Origin: Nocardioides caldifontis
Lineage (GTDB): Bacteria > Actinomycetota > Actinomycetes > Propionibacteriales > Nocardioidaceae
Direction: 5' to 3'
NCBI RefSeq assembly: GCF_008087345.1
Contig: NZ_VHIB01000008.1
Coordinates: forward strand, 310,001-374,000
DNA: 64,000 bases
Positions 55,905 through 64,000 of this stretch are shown piece after piece (the first letter of the stretch is position 1; each line of letters starts with the position of its first letter). A program made the translations under genes and the position numbers. Under the pieces are notes generated by a model. It saw only the letters and a program-made list of their open reading frames with translations. It did no database searches and was not told the origin of the DNA.

Positions 55905-56849
55905 TCAGGCGCGCGGGTGCGCCTGGTGGTACGCCGCCCGCAGCCGCTCGCTCGAGACGTGGGTGTAGATCTGCGTGGTCGCCAGAGAGGCATGCCCGAG
56001 CAGCTCCTGGACGCTCCGCAGGTCGGCGCCGCCCTCGAGGAGGTGCGTCGCGGCGGTGTGGCGCAACCCGTGGGGCCCGAGGGACGGCGCACCGGGCACC
56101 TCGTCGAGCCGCGCGTGCACCAGCGTCCGCACGGCCCGCTGGTCGATCCGGCCGCCCCGGCTCCCCAGGAAGAGTGCCGGCCCCGACCCTTCGCGCGCCA
56201 GCGCGGGGCGCCCGTCGGCCAGCCAGTGACGCAGGGCCCGCTCGGCGGGCAGACCGTAGGGGACGACCCGTTCCTTGCGTCCCTTGCCGAGCACCCGCAC
56301 CACCCGGCGGCCGTCGTCGAGGTCGTCGACGTCGAGGCCGCACAGCTCGCCGACGCGGATCCCGGTCGCGTACAGCAGCTCGATGATCGCGAGGTCACGC
56401 AGCCCACGGGGGCCGTCGGTGGTCGCCCGCTCCGCGGCCGCGTCGAGCAGCAGTCGCACCTCGTCCTCGCGCAGGGCCGGCGGCAGCACCCGCCCGGCGC
56501 GCGGGGAGCCGAGCACCGAACCGGGGTCGTGCGGGAGGACGCCGGTGCGGGCCGCCCAGGCGGTGAACACCCGGACCGCGGTCGCGCGGCGCGCGATCGT
56601 GGTCCGGCTGCGCCCCCTCGTCTGCTGCGAGGCCAGCCAGCTCCGGAGCGTGCGGAGGTCGAGGGTGTCGAGCTCGGCGTGGCCGTAGGCGACGGCGTGG
56701 CGCATCATCGCCTCCACGTCGGCGACGTAGGCGCGCAGCGTGTGCGGGCTGACGTCGCGCTCGGAGCGGAGGTGGCGCTCGTAGTCGGCCAGGACGCGCG
56801 CGAACCCCTCCGGCAGGGGCGGTGTCTCCTCCGACGCGTCGCTGGCCAC
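55905..56849 (-). CDS. xerC: tyrosine recombinase XerC
   Basis: Site-specific recombinase resolving chromosome dimers at dif with XerD. 314 residues: N-terminal SAM-like domain (FARVLADYERHLRSERDVSPHTLRAY) and a catalytic domain with Arg in GIRVGELCGL, Lys in GKGRKERVVP, HGLRH, HASLATTQIYTHVS with the Tyr nucleophile. It is a housekeeping gene in this dprA-xerC position, not a phage integrase. The GTG at 56847-56849 is 6 nt after TACCGT; a GTG 6 nt earlier abuts that hexamer and is less likely. Confidence 0.93.
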   Translation of the reverse strand: MASDASEETPPLPEGFARVLADYERHLRSERDVSPHTLRAYVADVEAMMRHAVAYGHAELDTLDLRTLRSWLASQQTRGRSRTTIARRATAVRVFTAWAARTGVLPHDPGSVLGSPRAGRVLPPALREDEVRLLLDAAAERATTDGPRGLRDLAIIELLYATGIRVGELCGLDVDDLDDGRRVVRVLGKGRKERVVPYGLPAERALRHWLADGRPALAREGSGPALFLGSRGGRIDQRAVRTLVHARLDEVPGAPSLGPHGLRHTAATHLLEGGADLRSVQELLGHASLATTQIYTHVSSERLRAAYHQAHPRA

Positions 56850-56855
56850 GGTCAC

Positions 56856-56861
56856 ACGGTA
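56856..56861 (-). promoter_or_regulatory. -10 hexamer of leaderless xerC
   Basis: TACCGT on the minus strand, 6 nt before the GTG at 56849. Confidence 0.4.
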
Positions 56862-56872
56862 GGAGCCGACGG

Positions 56873-56904
56873 GCGGCCGCGACGCCTCCCCACGCCGCGG
56901 CCGC
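56873..56904 (-). terminator. stem-loop after dprA
   Basis: GCGGCCGCG (56873-56881) pairs with CGCGGCCGC (56896-56904), 9 bp with a 14-nt loop, in the gap between dprA (stop at 56937) and xerC. Reads as a terminator for dprA upstream of the xerC promoter. Confidence 0.5.
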
Positions 56905-56936
56905 GCACGCCGGGGGCTCGCCCGGCCGGGGTCGGG

Positions 56937-58079
56937 TCAGTCCAGCCGTCGCCCGGAGCGCCGCCACCGTCCCTCGGCGCCGTCGACCCATCCGGCGGCC
57001 CGGAGCCGCTCCAGGGAGGCGGTCACGGTGCCGACCGACAGCCCGGCCGTGCGTGCCACGGCGGTGGTCGGTGCCGGGCGGACGAGGGGCACCGCGTCGA
57101 GCACCCGGAGCTCGTCGTGGGCCAGGAGGTCGCGGGGCCGCACCGGGGCGCGCTGCACCGGGAACAGCTGCTCCCCCACCGGCGCGACCAGCTCGAGGAC
57201 GTGCTCCCCGCGGGTCACCAGCGACGCCGCCCCCGACCTCACGAGCTCGTGGACGCCCTCCGACGGCGCGCTCGTGGCCGGGCCCGGCACCCCCATCAGC
57301 AGCCGGTTGAGCCGGGTCGCCCAGGTGGCGGTGTTCAGCGCGCCGCTGCGCACCGCCGCCTCCACGACGACCGTGCCGGTGCTGAGCGCGGCGATCAGCC
57401 GGTTGCGGCCGAGGAACCGCACCCGGGTCGGCGAGCACCCCGGCGGCAGCTCGGAGACGACCAGGCCGACCTCCGCCAGATGGTCCAGCAGGGCGCGGTG
57501 CGCCGTCGGGTACGCGCGGTCGACGCCGCACGCGAGGACCGCCACCGTCGGACCCCCACCGCCGATCGCGCCACGGTGCGCCGCGTAGTCGATGCCGAAC
57601 GCGGCGCCCGAGACGACCGTGACCCGGTGGCGGGCGAGCCGTGCGGACAGGTCGGCGGCGACGTCGGTGCCGTAGGTCGTGGCCGACCGTGACCCCACGA
57701 CGGCGACAGCGGTCTCGCACGCGTCCCGCAGCCGCAGCGGGCCGCGCAGCCACAGCCCGAGCGGCGCCCCGGCCAGCCGGTTGAGCGGCTCGACCAGGTC
57801 GAGGTCCGCGAGCTGCTCGGGCCACTCGTCGTCGCCAGGGACGACGAACCGGATCCCCCGCCGGCGCGCGTCGTCGAGGACCCGACCGGGGGCGACGCCG
57901 GCGAGCCGCTCGGCGGCGTCGCTGCGCAGCCCCTCGAGGTCGGTGTCGGCGAGCAGCCGGTCGTGCACCTCGACGGCGCCGAGCGCGGCCACGAGGCGGG
58001 CGACCCGCGGGTCACCCGGCTCGCTGACCAGGTTCAGCGCCGCGCGGGCCAGGCGTTCCTCGTCGGTCGCGGCGGTCAT
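56937..58079 (-). CDS. dprA: DNA-processing protein DprA
   Basis: Loads RecA on single-stranded DNA in transformation and recombination. The 380 residues contain the Rossmann-like DprA/Smf domain: VAVVGSRSATTYGTDVAADLSARLARH, TVVSGAAFGIDYAAHRGA and SELPPGCSPTRVRFLGRNRLIAALS, and a C-terminal winged-helix. Present in most actinobacteria irrespective of natural competence. ATGA overlap with yifB upstream, so they are coupled. Confidence 0.94.
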   Translation of the reverse strand: MTAATDEERLARAALNLVSEPGDPRVARLVAALGAVEVHDRLLADTDLEGLRSDAAERLAGVAPGRVLDDARRRGIRFVVPGDDEWPEQLADLDLVEPLNRLAGAPLGLWLRGPLRLRDACETAVAVVGSRSATTYGTDVAADLSARLARHRVTVVSGAAFGIDYAAHRGAIGGGGPTVAVLACGVDRAYPTAHRALLDHLAEVGLVVSELPPGCSPTRVRFLGRNRLIAALSTGTVVVEAAVRSGALNTATWATRLNRLLMGVPGPATSAPSEGVHELVRSGAASLVTRGEHVLELVAPVGEQLFPVQRAPVRPRDLLAHDELRVLDAVPLVRPAPTTAVARTAGLSVGTVTASLERLRAAGWVDGAEGRWRRSGRRLD

Positions 58080-59695
58080 CGGGCGTCCCCGCCGGTGCGC
58101 ACCGACGGTGCGGCCGCCGTGGGAGTCGCGAGGGCGCTCACGGGCAGCGGCTCCCCGGCGCGGAGCCGGAGGGCGGTGTCCACCTCCGCGGTCCCGGGCT
58201 CGTCGAGCCCGCGCAGGTCGGCCACCGTCCACGCCAGCCGGTGCACACGAGCAGCGCCCCGGCGAGTCAGCCGCCCCTCGCCCAGGTGCTGGTCGACGAG
58301 CCCCTGCCCGGGCGCCGGCAGGGGCCACCGCACGGCGAGCTCCGAACCGGGCACGTCGCCGTTGACCCGCCACGGCGTGCCGGCGTACCGCACCGCTTGG
58401 CGCTCCCGTGCCACCTCCACCCGGGCCCGCACCTCGGCGGTGGACTCCGGACGGTGGAGCGGGTTCCGCAGCTCGTGGGGACGCACCGGCGACAGGTGGC
58501 GGACCACGTCGATGCGGTCGGTCACCGGGCCGCTGACCCGGTCGCGGTAGCTGCGCCGCCGGACCTCGCTGCACGTGCAGCGGCTCTCCCGCACGTCGGG
58601 GTGGTAGTCCCCGCAGGGACACGGGTTCGCCGCGAGCACGACCGTGGTCCGAGCAGGGAAGGTGGCGACCTCGTCGCCGCGGGCGATCGTCACCTCGCCG
58701 TTCTCGAGGGGCTGGCGCAGGGCGTCGATGAGGTCGACGCCGAAGAGCGGGAACTCGTCCAGGAAGAGCACCCCGTGCAGCGCCCGGCTGATCTCGCCCG
58801 GGTGGACGCGCCCGGTCCCGCCGCCGAGGACGCTGGCCTTCGACGCGGTGTGGTGCGGGGCGCGGAAGGGTGGCCGGGTCTGCACCGGCCCGTCGAGCTC
58901 GCCCGAGAGCGACCGCACCGCCGCGAGCTCGAGCGCCTCCTCGGCGGTGAGGTCCGGCAGCAGCCCGGGCAGCCGCTCGGCGAGCGTCGTCTTGCCGGCA
59001 CCCTTGGGGCCGCTCAGCAGCAGGTGGTGGCCACCTGCGGCGGCGACCTCGAGCGCGAAGCGGGCGTCCGCCATCCCGTGCACGTCGCGCAGGTCGAGCT
59101 CCTCCGCTCGCCGCTCGCCGCGCCAGGTCAGCAGCGAGCCGCCGGACGGCGGGGCGACCGGCGGCTCGTCGGGAGGCTCGTGGCCGCGCAGTGTCGCGAT
59201 CGCCTGGCGCAGCGAGCGGACGCCGACCACGGTCATCCCCGGCACCATCGCCGCTTCCTCCACGTGGAGGTCGGGCAGCATCACCGTCGAGAACCCGGAG
59301 GCACGCGCGGCGAGCACCATCGGCAGGACCCCGGGCACCGCGCGCAGCCGCCCGTCGAGGGTGAGCTCGCCCAGCATCACGATGCCGTCGACGGAGCCCT
59401 TGGGCACCGCCTCGTCCGCGGCGAGCACCGCGACCGCGATCGCGAGGTCGAAGTGCGAGCCCCGCTTCGGCAGGTCGGCCGGCGACAGCAGGACCGTCAC
59501 CCGCCGGGTCGTCGGCCAGTCGAAGCCGCTGTTCACCATCGCCGTGCGGCACCGGTCGCGGGCCTCGTTCACCGAGGCGTCCGGACGGCCGACGAGCGTG
59601 GTGGTGATCAGCCCCTGGGCGACGTCGGCCTGCACGTCGACGACGTGTCCCGAGACGCCCTCGAGCGTCACCGTGCGTGTCGTGGCCCACCCCAT
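58076..59695 (-). CDS. YifB family Mg-chelatase-like AAA+ ATPase (ComM-like)
   Basis: 539 residues: N-terminal Lon-S5-like ChlI domain (GLITTTLVGRPDASVNEARDR, LLSPADLPKRGSHFDLAIA), then AAA+ with Walker A SGPKGAGKTTLAE, Walker B VLFLDEFPLF and a C-terminal Mg-chelatase helical part; CPCGDYHPDVRESRCTCS is a conserved cysteine cluster. ComM in proteobacteria promotes branch migration during recombination; the actinobacterial role is inferred. Stop/start overlap with yraN (TGATG) and with dprA (ATGA). Confidence 0.92.
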   Translation of the reverse strand: MGWATTRTVTLEGVSGHVVDVQADVAQGLITTTLVGRPDASVNEARDRCRTAMVNSGFDWPTTRRVTVLLSPADLPKRGSHFDLAIAVAVLAADEAVPKGSVDGIVMLGELTLDGRLRAVPGVLPMVLAARASGFSTVMLPDLHVEEAAMVPGMTVVGVRSLRQAIATLRGHEPPDEPPVAPPSGGSLLTWRGERRAEELDLRDVHGMADARFALEVAAAGGHHLLLSGPKGAGKTTLAERLPGLLPDLTAEEALELAAVRSLSGELDGPVQTRPPFRAPHHTASKASVLGGGTGRVHPGEISRALHGVLFLDEFPLFGVDLIDALRQPLENGEVTIARGDEVATFPARTTVVLAANPCPCGDYHPDVRESRCTCSEVRRRSYRDRVSGPVTDRIDVVRHLSPVRPHELRNPLHRPESTAEVRARVEVARERQAVRYAGTPWRVNGDVPGSELAVRWPLPAPGQGLVDQHLGEGRLTRRGAARVHRLAWTVADLRGLDEPGTAEVDTALRLRAGEPLPVSALATPTAAAPSVRTGGDAR

Positions 59696-60060
59696 CAGCC
59701 GACGCCCCGCACGTGCTGGACGCCCTTGTCGCCACCCCGGTCGAGCTGGACGCCGACGACGTCGAGCCGGACCTCGGGCGGTCGCACGTCGTGGTCGGCG
59801 AGCCAACGCGCCGCCAACCTGCGCAGCCGCGCGAGCTTCGCCGGCGTCACCGCCTCGAGCGGGCCGCCGAAGGCAGCCGACGCCCTCGTCTTCACCTCGC
59901 AGAAGACCAGCACGCGCCCGTCGCGGAGCACCAGGTCGAGCTCCCCCAGGTCGCACCGCCAGTTGCGGTCGAGCACCACCATGCCGAGCCCGGACAGGTA
60001 CTTCGCCGCGCGCTCCTCACCGTAACCGCCGGTCGCCATCCGTTGCTGTGCCGTCACCAT
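59695..60060 (-). CDS. YraN family (UPF0102) nuclease-like protein
   Basis: 121 residues. The restriction-endonuclease-like pattern is visible: GEERAAKYLSGLGMVVLDRNWRC, GELDLVLRDGRVLVFCEVKTR (D/E-x-K-type core), then a helical end. Function unknown; always next to yifB/dprA/rnhB here. The ATG at 60058-60060 is chosen because AGGAGG lies 7 nt upstream; a GTG 6 nt earlier gives a 2-residue-longer frame. Confidence 0.9.
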   Translation of the reverse strand: MVTAQQRMATGGYGEERAAKYLSGLGMVVLDRNWRCDLGELDLVLRDGRVLVFCEVKTRASAAFGGPLEAVTPAKLARLRRLAARWLADHDVRPPEVRLDVVGVQLDRGGDKGVQHVRGVG

Positions 60061-60186
60061 TCGCACACCTCCTGCCCGAACGGTGGCGTGCGGCGGCGAC
60101 CGGCCGCGGCGGGGCGCAGGTCGCTGTGGAGGCGGTGCCGGGTCGTGCGGCTGGGGACGTCCTGCGGCCGGTGCCGCCAGGAACCG

Positions 60187-60495
60187 TCAGCTCTTCGGCA
60201 GCTCCAGGTCGGACTGCGCGAGCTCCTCGACGTTGACGTCCTTGAAGGTCAGCACCTTGACGTTCTTGGCGAAGCGGGCCGGGCGGTACATGTCCCAGAC
60301 CCAGGCGTCGGTCATCGTGACCTCGAAGAACACCTCGCCGGCCTCGGTGCGGGCCTTCACGTCCACCTGGTTGCAGAGGTAGAAGCGCCGGTCGGTCTCC
60401 ACGACGTACTTGAAGATGCCGACGACGTCGCGGTACTCCCGGTAGAGCTGCAGCTCCATCTCGGCTTCGTACCGCTCCAGGTCCTCGGCACTCAT
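60187..60495 (-). CDS. DUF2469 family protein
   Basis: 102 residues, acidic, no signal. MSAEDLERYEAEMELQLYREYRDVVGIFKYVVETDRRFYLCNQVDV is the near-invariant DUF2469 start found only in actinobacteria, at this place beside rnhB. The role is unknown. GGAGGAGG precedes the ATG. Overlaps the rnhB stop by 4 nt (ATGA), so it is translationally coupled. A 126-nt gap separates it from yraN. Confidence 0.92.
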   Translation of the reverse strand: MSAEDLERYEAEMELQLYREYRDVVGIFKYVVETDRRFYLCNQVDVKARTEAGEVFFEVTMTDAWVWDMYRPARFAKNVKVLTFKDVNVEELAQSDLELPKS

Positions 60496-61253
60496 CGGGC
60501 CTCCTCCAGCTCGCGCTCCGCGACGTCCGTCGACGCCTGCGGCCCTCCGGTGTCGTCCCCAGTCTGACGTGGCACGTCGTCGCGCAGGACGGCGACACCC
60601 TCCTGGTTCTCCACCCGCCGGACGTTGACGAACCGGCGGCGGTGGATCGGGCAGGGTCCGAGCCGTTCGAGCGCCTCGGTGTGGCTCGCGGTGATGTACC
60701 CCTTGTGGGTCTCGAAGTCGTACTCCGGGTAGCGCTGGTGCCACTCCCGCATCAGCCGGTCCCGCGTCACCTTCGCGAGCACGGACGCCGCCGCGATGCA
60801 CGCGGCGACCCGGTCGCCCTTCCAGACCGCCAACCCGGGGACGTCGAGCCCGTCGACCGGGAACCCGTCCGTCAGGACGTACGCCGGCCTCGTGTCCAGC
60901 CTGGCCAGGGCCCGTCTCAACGCCTCGACGTTCGCGACGTGCATCCCGAGCCGGTCGCACTCGTCGTGGGGCACCACGACGACCGACCAGGCGACCGCCC
61001 GCCGTACGACCTGCTTGTAGCACCGCTCGCGGGCCTGCTCCGTGAGCAGCTTGGAGTCGGCCAGCCCGGGCACGACCCCACGGTCGCCCGGAGGCAGGAT
61101 CGCGGCGGCGGCCACCAGGGGCCCGGCGCAGGCGCCGCGGCCGGCCTCGTCGACGCCGGCCACCGGGTCGAGCCCGTGCCGCCGGAGGGCCCGTTCGTAG
61201 CCGTAGAGCCCGGCGTCCCGGCGGATCGTCAGCCCGCGGGGCAGCTCGCTCAC
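60492..61253 (-). CDS. rnhB: ribonuclease HII
   Basis: Cleaves RNA in RNA-DNA hybrids and misinserted ribonucleotides. The 253 residues have the DEDD catalytic set: GVDEAGRGACAGPLVAAAAIL (Asp and Glu), LADSKLL, and the later TDGFPV and KVTRDRLM. A C-terminal extension of about 35 residues (DVPRQTGDDTGGPQASTD) goes beyond the usual end. GTG start inside the lepB stop (GTGA). Confidence 0.94.
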   Translation of the reverse strand: MSELPRGLTIRRDAGLYGYERALRRHGLDPVAGVDEAGRGACAGPLVAAAAILPPGDRGVVPGLADSKLLTEQARERCYKQVVRRAVAWSVVVVPHDECDRLGMHVANVEALRRALARLDTRPAYVLTDGFPVDGLDVPGLAVWKGDRVAACIAAASVLAKVTRDRLMREWHQRYPEYDFETHKGYITASHTEALERLGPCPIHRRRFVNVRRVENQEGVAVLRDDVPRQTGDDTGGPQASTDVAERELEEAR

Positions 61254-62002
61254 GGTGCCTCCACGGCCTCGAAGGTCTCGGGGCGGTTGAGCATCTTCGC
61301 GTGGCCGAGGGGCCAGACGACGGAGAAGACCTTGCCGACGACGTTCTCCTCGGGCACGAAGCCGCCGCCGGGGTCGCCGAGGTGGAACCGGCTGTCGGCG
61401 GACTGGGAGCGGTTGTCGCCCATCACCCAGAGGTACCCCTCGGGCACCTCCTGCTCGAAGGTCCGCTCGGAGGGGCGCTCGCCGGCGGCGAGGTAGCCGC
61501 GCTCGTCGAGCGGCGTGCCGTTGACGGTGACCCGGCCCCGGCGGTCGCAGCAGGCGACGGTGTCGCCGCCGACGCCGATCACCCGCTTGACCAGGTGACC
61601 GCCGCTCGGGAAGAGCCCGAACACCTCGAGCGTCTTGCTCACGACGTTGTCGGGGCTCGGAGCGTCGGAGTCGTCGAGCCACCCGCCCGGGTCGGCGAAC
61701 ACCACGATGTCGCCGCGCTCGGGCCCGGCACTCCCCCAGTAGGAGACCTTCTGGACGAGGATGCGGTCGTTGAAGACCAGCGTGTCGTTCATCGAGCCCG
61801 ACGGGATGTAGAACGCCTGGAGGAACAGGGCCTTGATGCCGACGGCGAGGACCAGCGCGACACCGAGCAGCAGCGCGAGCTCCTGCCAGAACGACAGGTG
61901 GCGCTTCTTCGACTGCTCGGGCTCCTGCCACGGCCGCAGAGGCCGCTCGCCACCGGGATCTTCGCCCCCGAGCGGCTCCTCACGGTCGTCCGGCTGGCTC
62001 AC
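61250..62002 (-). CDS. lepB: signal peptidase I
   Basis: Cleaves signal peptides of exported proteins. 250 residues: about 35 cytoplasmic residues, one membrane span (about 42-64), then catalytic Ser70 in PSGSMNDTL and Lys139 in HLVKRVIGVGGD. VMGDNRSQSADSR is the conserved box D. One-span type common in actinobacteria. Lies between rplS and rnhB. Confidence 0.95.
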   Translation of the reverse strand: MSQPDDREEPLGGEDPGGERPLRPWQEPEQSKKRHLSFWQELALLLGVALVLAVGIKALFLQAFYIPSGSMNDTLVFNDRILVQKVSYWGSAGPERGDIVVFADPGGWLDDSDAPSPDNVVSKTLEVFGLFPSGGHLVKRVIGVGGDTVACCDRRGRVTVNGTPLDERGYLAAGERPSERTFEQEVPEGYLWVMGDNRSQSADSRFHLGDPGGGFVPEENVVGKVFSVVWPLGHAKMLNRPETFEAVEAP

Positions 62003-62030
62003 GCGGCGACCCTACCTGGCACGTGACGGG

Positions 62031-62045
62031 CTCCGGTCTCCGGAG
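62031..62045 (-). terminator. stem-loop after rplS
   Basis: CTCCGG-TCT-CCGGAG, 6 bp with a three-base loop, 17 nt downstream of the rplS stop and 28 nt upstream of the lepB start. Short; could also lie in the lepB leader. Confidence 0.35.
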
Positions 62046-62062
62046 GCACGCGTCCGGCTGGG

Positions 62063-62419
62063 TCAGCTGGAGGCCTCGCGCTTCTCCTTGATCTTGGCGG
62101 CCTTGCCGCGGAGGTTGCGCAGGTAGTAGAGCTTCGCGCGGCGCACGTCTCCGCGGGTCACGACCTCGATGTGGTCGATGATCGGGGTGTGCAGCGGGAA
62201 GGTCCGCTCGACGCCGACGCCGAACGAGACCTTGCGGACGGTGAAGGTGCGACCCACACCGGAGCCCTGGACGCGGATGCACACGCCCTGGAAGACCTGG
62301 ACGCGCGAGCGGTTGCCCTCGACGACCTTGACGTGCACCTTCAGGGTGTCGCCGGCGCGGAACGCGGGGATGTCGTCGCGCTTCGAGGCGGCTGCGATCG
62401 TGTCGATGACGTTGGTCAT
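62063..62419 (-). CDS. rplS: 50S ribosomal protein L19
   Basis: 118 residues; [45 protein letters not shown] and [31 protein letters not shown] are the invariant L19 core. Located at the 30S/50S interface. ATG at 62417-62419 with GAGGAG upstream. The longer frame upstream has no support. Order rplS-lepB-rnhB is standard. Confidence 0.97.
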   Translation of the reverse strand: MTNVIDTIAAASKRDDIPAFRAGDTLKVHVKVVEGNRSRVQVFQGVCIRVQGSGVGRTFTVRKVSFGVGVERTFPLHTPIIDHIEVVTRGDVRRAKLYYLRNLRGKAAKIKEKREASS

Positions 62420-62612
62420 GGGGGTCTCCTCGTCGGCGCCACAGGTCGCCCACGGACGTGGGTCGATGCTTGCTGGTGTCCGTCCTCGCCTCGCGCGGCT
62501 CGCCCCCTGTGGCAGGTGCGCCGCCGACCGTCGCTCGACGCGATCCCGTCGGGAGGCCACGGACCAAGGGTCGATTCTGCCACACCGGTGGCAGCGGCCG
62601 GAAATCGAGCGC

Positions 62613-63791
62613 TCAGCCCCGGGGCCGGCGCCGCCTGGTCAACGTCGCCACCCGCGTCCCGGTGGCCCCGACCGTCTCCTCGCCCCGGACCGAGTAGCCG
62701 GCCCGCCGGTAGAGCCGGAGGTTGCCGGCGGCCGCCGCATCGGTGCGCAGCCGGAACGTCGCCACCCCGTCGGGTGCCAGCGCCTCACCCTCGGAGAGCA
62801 GGAACGTGCCGATCCCCCGGCCGCGCAGGTCGGGCGCGACCATGAGCAGCGAGAGCTGCCAGACCGTGCCGTCGTCCGCGGGCCGTCCGCTGACCGCGCC
62901 GACCAGCCGACCACCCACGCGCAGCACGAGCGTGGTCCCCCCGAGGACCTCCTCGGCCAGCGCGTCGAGCGGCTCGCGCAGCGGGGGGTCGAAGCAGGCC
63001 CACTGCAGGGTCATGAGCTCCCCGAGGTCCGCCCGTCGGGCGGGCCGCAGCTCGACGGCGCCGGCCGCCAGCCGGTCGGTTAGCTCCGTAGCCACGACCA
63101 CCCCGGAGGCGTGCAGCAGGTCGGGCCGACGCTCCGCGGTGCGCCGCTCGGCCTGCCGGCGGCGCCAGGCCGCGATGCGCGCGTGGTCGCCGGAGAGCAG
63201 CACGTCGGGGACCTCGAGTCCCCGCCAGGTCGCGGGCTTGGTGTAGACGGGGTACTCCAGCAGCCCCTCGGCGCCGTGCGACTCCTCCGCGAGCGATTCC
63301 TGGTTGCCCATGAAGCCCGGGAGCAGCCGCACGACCGCCTCGAGCACCACCAGCGCGGCGGCCTCGCCGCCGTTGAGCACGTAGTCGCCGACCGACACCT
63401 CGAGGACCCGCATCCGCGTCCGGGCGTGGTCGACCACCCGCTGGTCGATCCCCTCGTATCGGCCGCAGGCGACCACCAGGTGCGGCTCTCGGGCCAGCTC
63501 GGCGGCGAGCCGCTGCGTGAAGGGCACGCCGGAGGGGGTCGGGACGACGAGGACCGCGTCGTCGCCGGGGACCAGGGCGTCGAGCGCCTCGCCCCAGGGC
63601 TCGGGCTTCATCACCATCCCGGCGCCGCCGCCGTAGGGGGTGTCGTCGACCGTCCGGTGGCGGTCGTGGGTCCACTGCCGCAGGTCGTGCACGTGAAGGT
63701 CGAGGAGCCCCTTGGCCCGCGCCTTTCCCGGCAGCGAGAGGTCGAGCGCGTCGAGGTAGGCCGGGAAGATCGACACGACGTCGACCCGCAC
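62613..63791 (-). CDS. trmD: TrmD tRNA (guanine37-N1)-methyltransferase fused to a GNAT acetyltransferase domain
   Basis: 392 residues, against about 240-270 for ordinary TrmD. N-terminal part (1 to about 235) is a full SPOUT/TrmD domain: [79 protein letters not shown]. The C-terminal part (about 245-392) is a GNAT domain with the acetyl-CoA motif [24 protein letters not shown] and [20 protein letters not shown]. TrmD methylates G37 to prevent frameshifting; the added acetyltransferase role is unknown. GTG start, 2 nt after rimM. Confidence 0.93.
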   Translation of the reverse strand: MRVDVVSIFPAYLDALDLSLPGKARAKGLLDLHVHDLRQWTHDRHRTVDDTPYGGGAGMVMKPEPWGEALDALVPGDDAVLVVPTPSGVPFTQRLAAELAREPHLVVACGRYEGIDQRVVDHARTRMRVLEVSVGDYVLNGGEAAALVVLEAVVRLLPGFMGNQESLAEESHGAEGLLEYPVYTKPATWRGLEVPDVLLSGDHARIAAWRRRQAERRTAERRPDLLHASGVVVATELTDRLAAGAVELRPARRADLGELMTLQWACFDPPLREPLDALAEEVLGGTTLVLRVGGRLVGAVSGRPADDGTVWQLSLLMVAPDLRGRGIGTFLLSEGEALAPDGVATFRLRTDAAAAGNLRLYRRAGYSVRGEETVGATGTRVATLTRRRRPRG

Positions 63792-63793
63792 GC

Positions 63794-64000
63794 TCAGCGC
63801 TCTCCCTCGTCGTCCTCGAGCGGCTCGAGGAGCCCCGGCCGGTCGGCCACGACGACGCGCCCGCCGTCGAGGTCCACCTGGGGCACCAGCGCCGTCACGA
63901 ACGGCACGAGTGCGTCCTCGTGCCCGGAGCGACGTACGACGAGGAGGTCCTGGGCGCCGTGGTGGAGCACCTCGGCGAGCGTGCCGACGGCGCGGCCGTC
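63794..64000 (-). CDS. rimM: 16S rRNA processing protein RimM, C-terminal part
   Basis: The last 68 codons; the gene runs off the right edge. The piece [22 protein letters not shown] and [22 protein letters not shown] is the PRC-barrel half of RimM, which binds S19 and helps 30S assembly. The tail [11 protein letters not shown] is acidic. Followed by trmD after 2 nt, the universal order rimM-trmD-rplS. Confidence 0.9.
   Translation of the reverse strand, partial: DGRAVGTLAEVLHHGAQDLLVVRRSGHEDALVPFVTALVPQVDLDGGRVVVADRPGLLEPLEDDEGER

Noticed and set aside
55905-56849. XerC as a phage or island integrase
   Set aside because: The gene lies in the conserved dprA-xerC-rpsB neighbourhood, and no tRNA, att repeat, excisionase or phage gene is nearby.

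Overview
This window is a piece of chromosome from a very GC-rich actinobacterium, most likely a Nocardioides-like member of the Nocardioidaceae (inferred from gene content and order, not proven). Support for this: the conserved actinobacterial blocks rimM-trmD-rplS-lepB-rnhB-DUF2469-yraN-yifB-dprA-xerC, rpsB-tsf-pyrH-frr-cdsA-rlmN, ispC-rip1-ispG-GNAT-proS and rimP-nusA-ylxR-infB-rbfA-truB-ribF; a short NusA; many GTG starts; stop/start overlaps of the GTGA and ATGA type; and at least eight genes that look leaderless, with a -10 hexamer 6-7 nt before the start codon.

Layout. 1-4515: fructose phosphotransferase system, with the 5' end of ptsI divergent from fruR-fruK-fruA-ptsH. 4523-13257 (minus strand): a membrane protein, then the translation/transcription block ribF, truB, rbfA, infB, ylxR, nusA, rimP. 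It contains an inverted tandem repeat between nusA and ylxR and an extreme G/C homopolymer hairpin between infB and rbfA. 13362-15044 (plus): a 12-nt tandem repeat, then three overlapping genes for two lipoproteins and a DUF4439 ferritin-like protein. 15053-25268 (minus): GH13 enzyme with a flavin-dependent partner, HAD protein, proS, GNAT, ispG, site-2 protease, ispC.

25387-48357 is an accessory catabolic and transport region lying between two housekeeping blocks (ispC and rlmN). Its main theme is polyamines: an aldehyde dehydrogenase coupled to a saccharopine-dehydrogenase-like protein, a divergent class III aminotransferase, a complete PotDABC importer, a divergent Lrp-type regulator and a PuuB-like amine oxidase. 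Together these could import putrescine and convert it through 4-aminobutyraldehyde towards GABA and central metabolism. It also holds an ACC deaminase with the diagnostic active-site residues, a stand-alone LigD-type polymerase domain, a BetT-like choline/betaine carrier broken by one extra base, propionyl-CoA synthetase and a secreted M1 peptidase.

48527-64000: RIO-type kinase, rlmN, cdsA, frr, pyrH, tsf, rpsB, an M23-like protein that lacks its catalytic histidines, xerC, dprA, yifB, yraN, DUF2469, rnhB, lepB, rplS, a TrmD protein fused to an acetyltransferase domain, and the 3' end of rimM. I found no rRNA, tRNA, CRISPR array, insertion sequence or prophage. The most unusual items are the TrmD-GNAT fusion, the inverted 32-nt repeat cluster, the repeat-loaded lipoprotein promoter, and the polyamine locus with its unassigned saccharopine-dehydrogenase-like enzyme and a perfect palindrome over the importer promoter.
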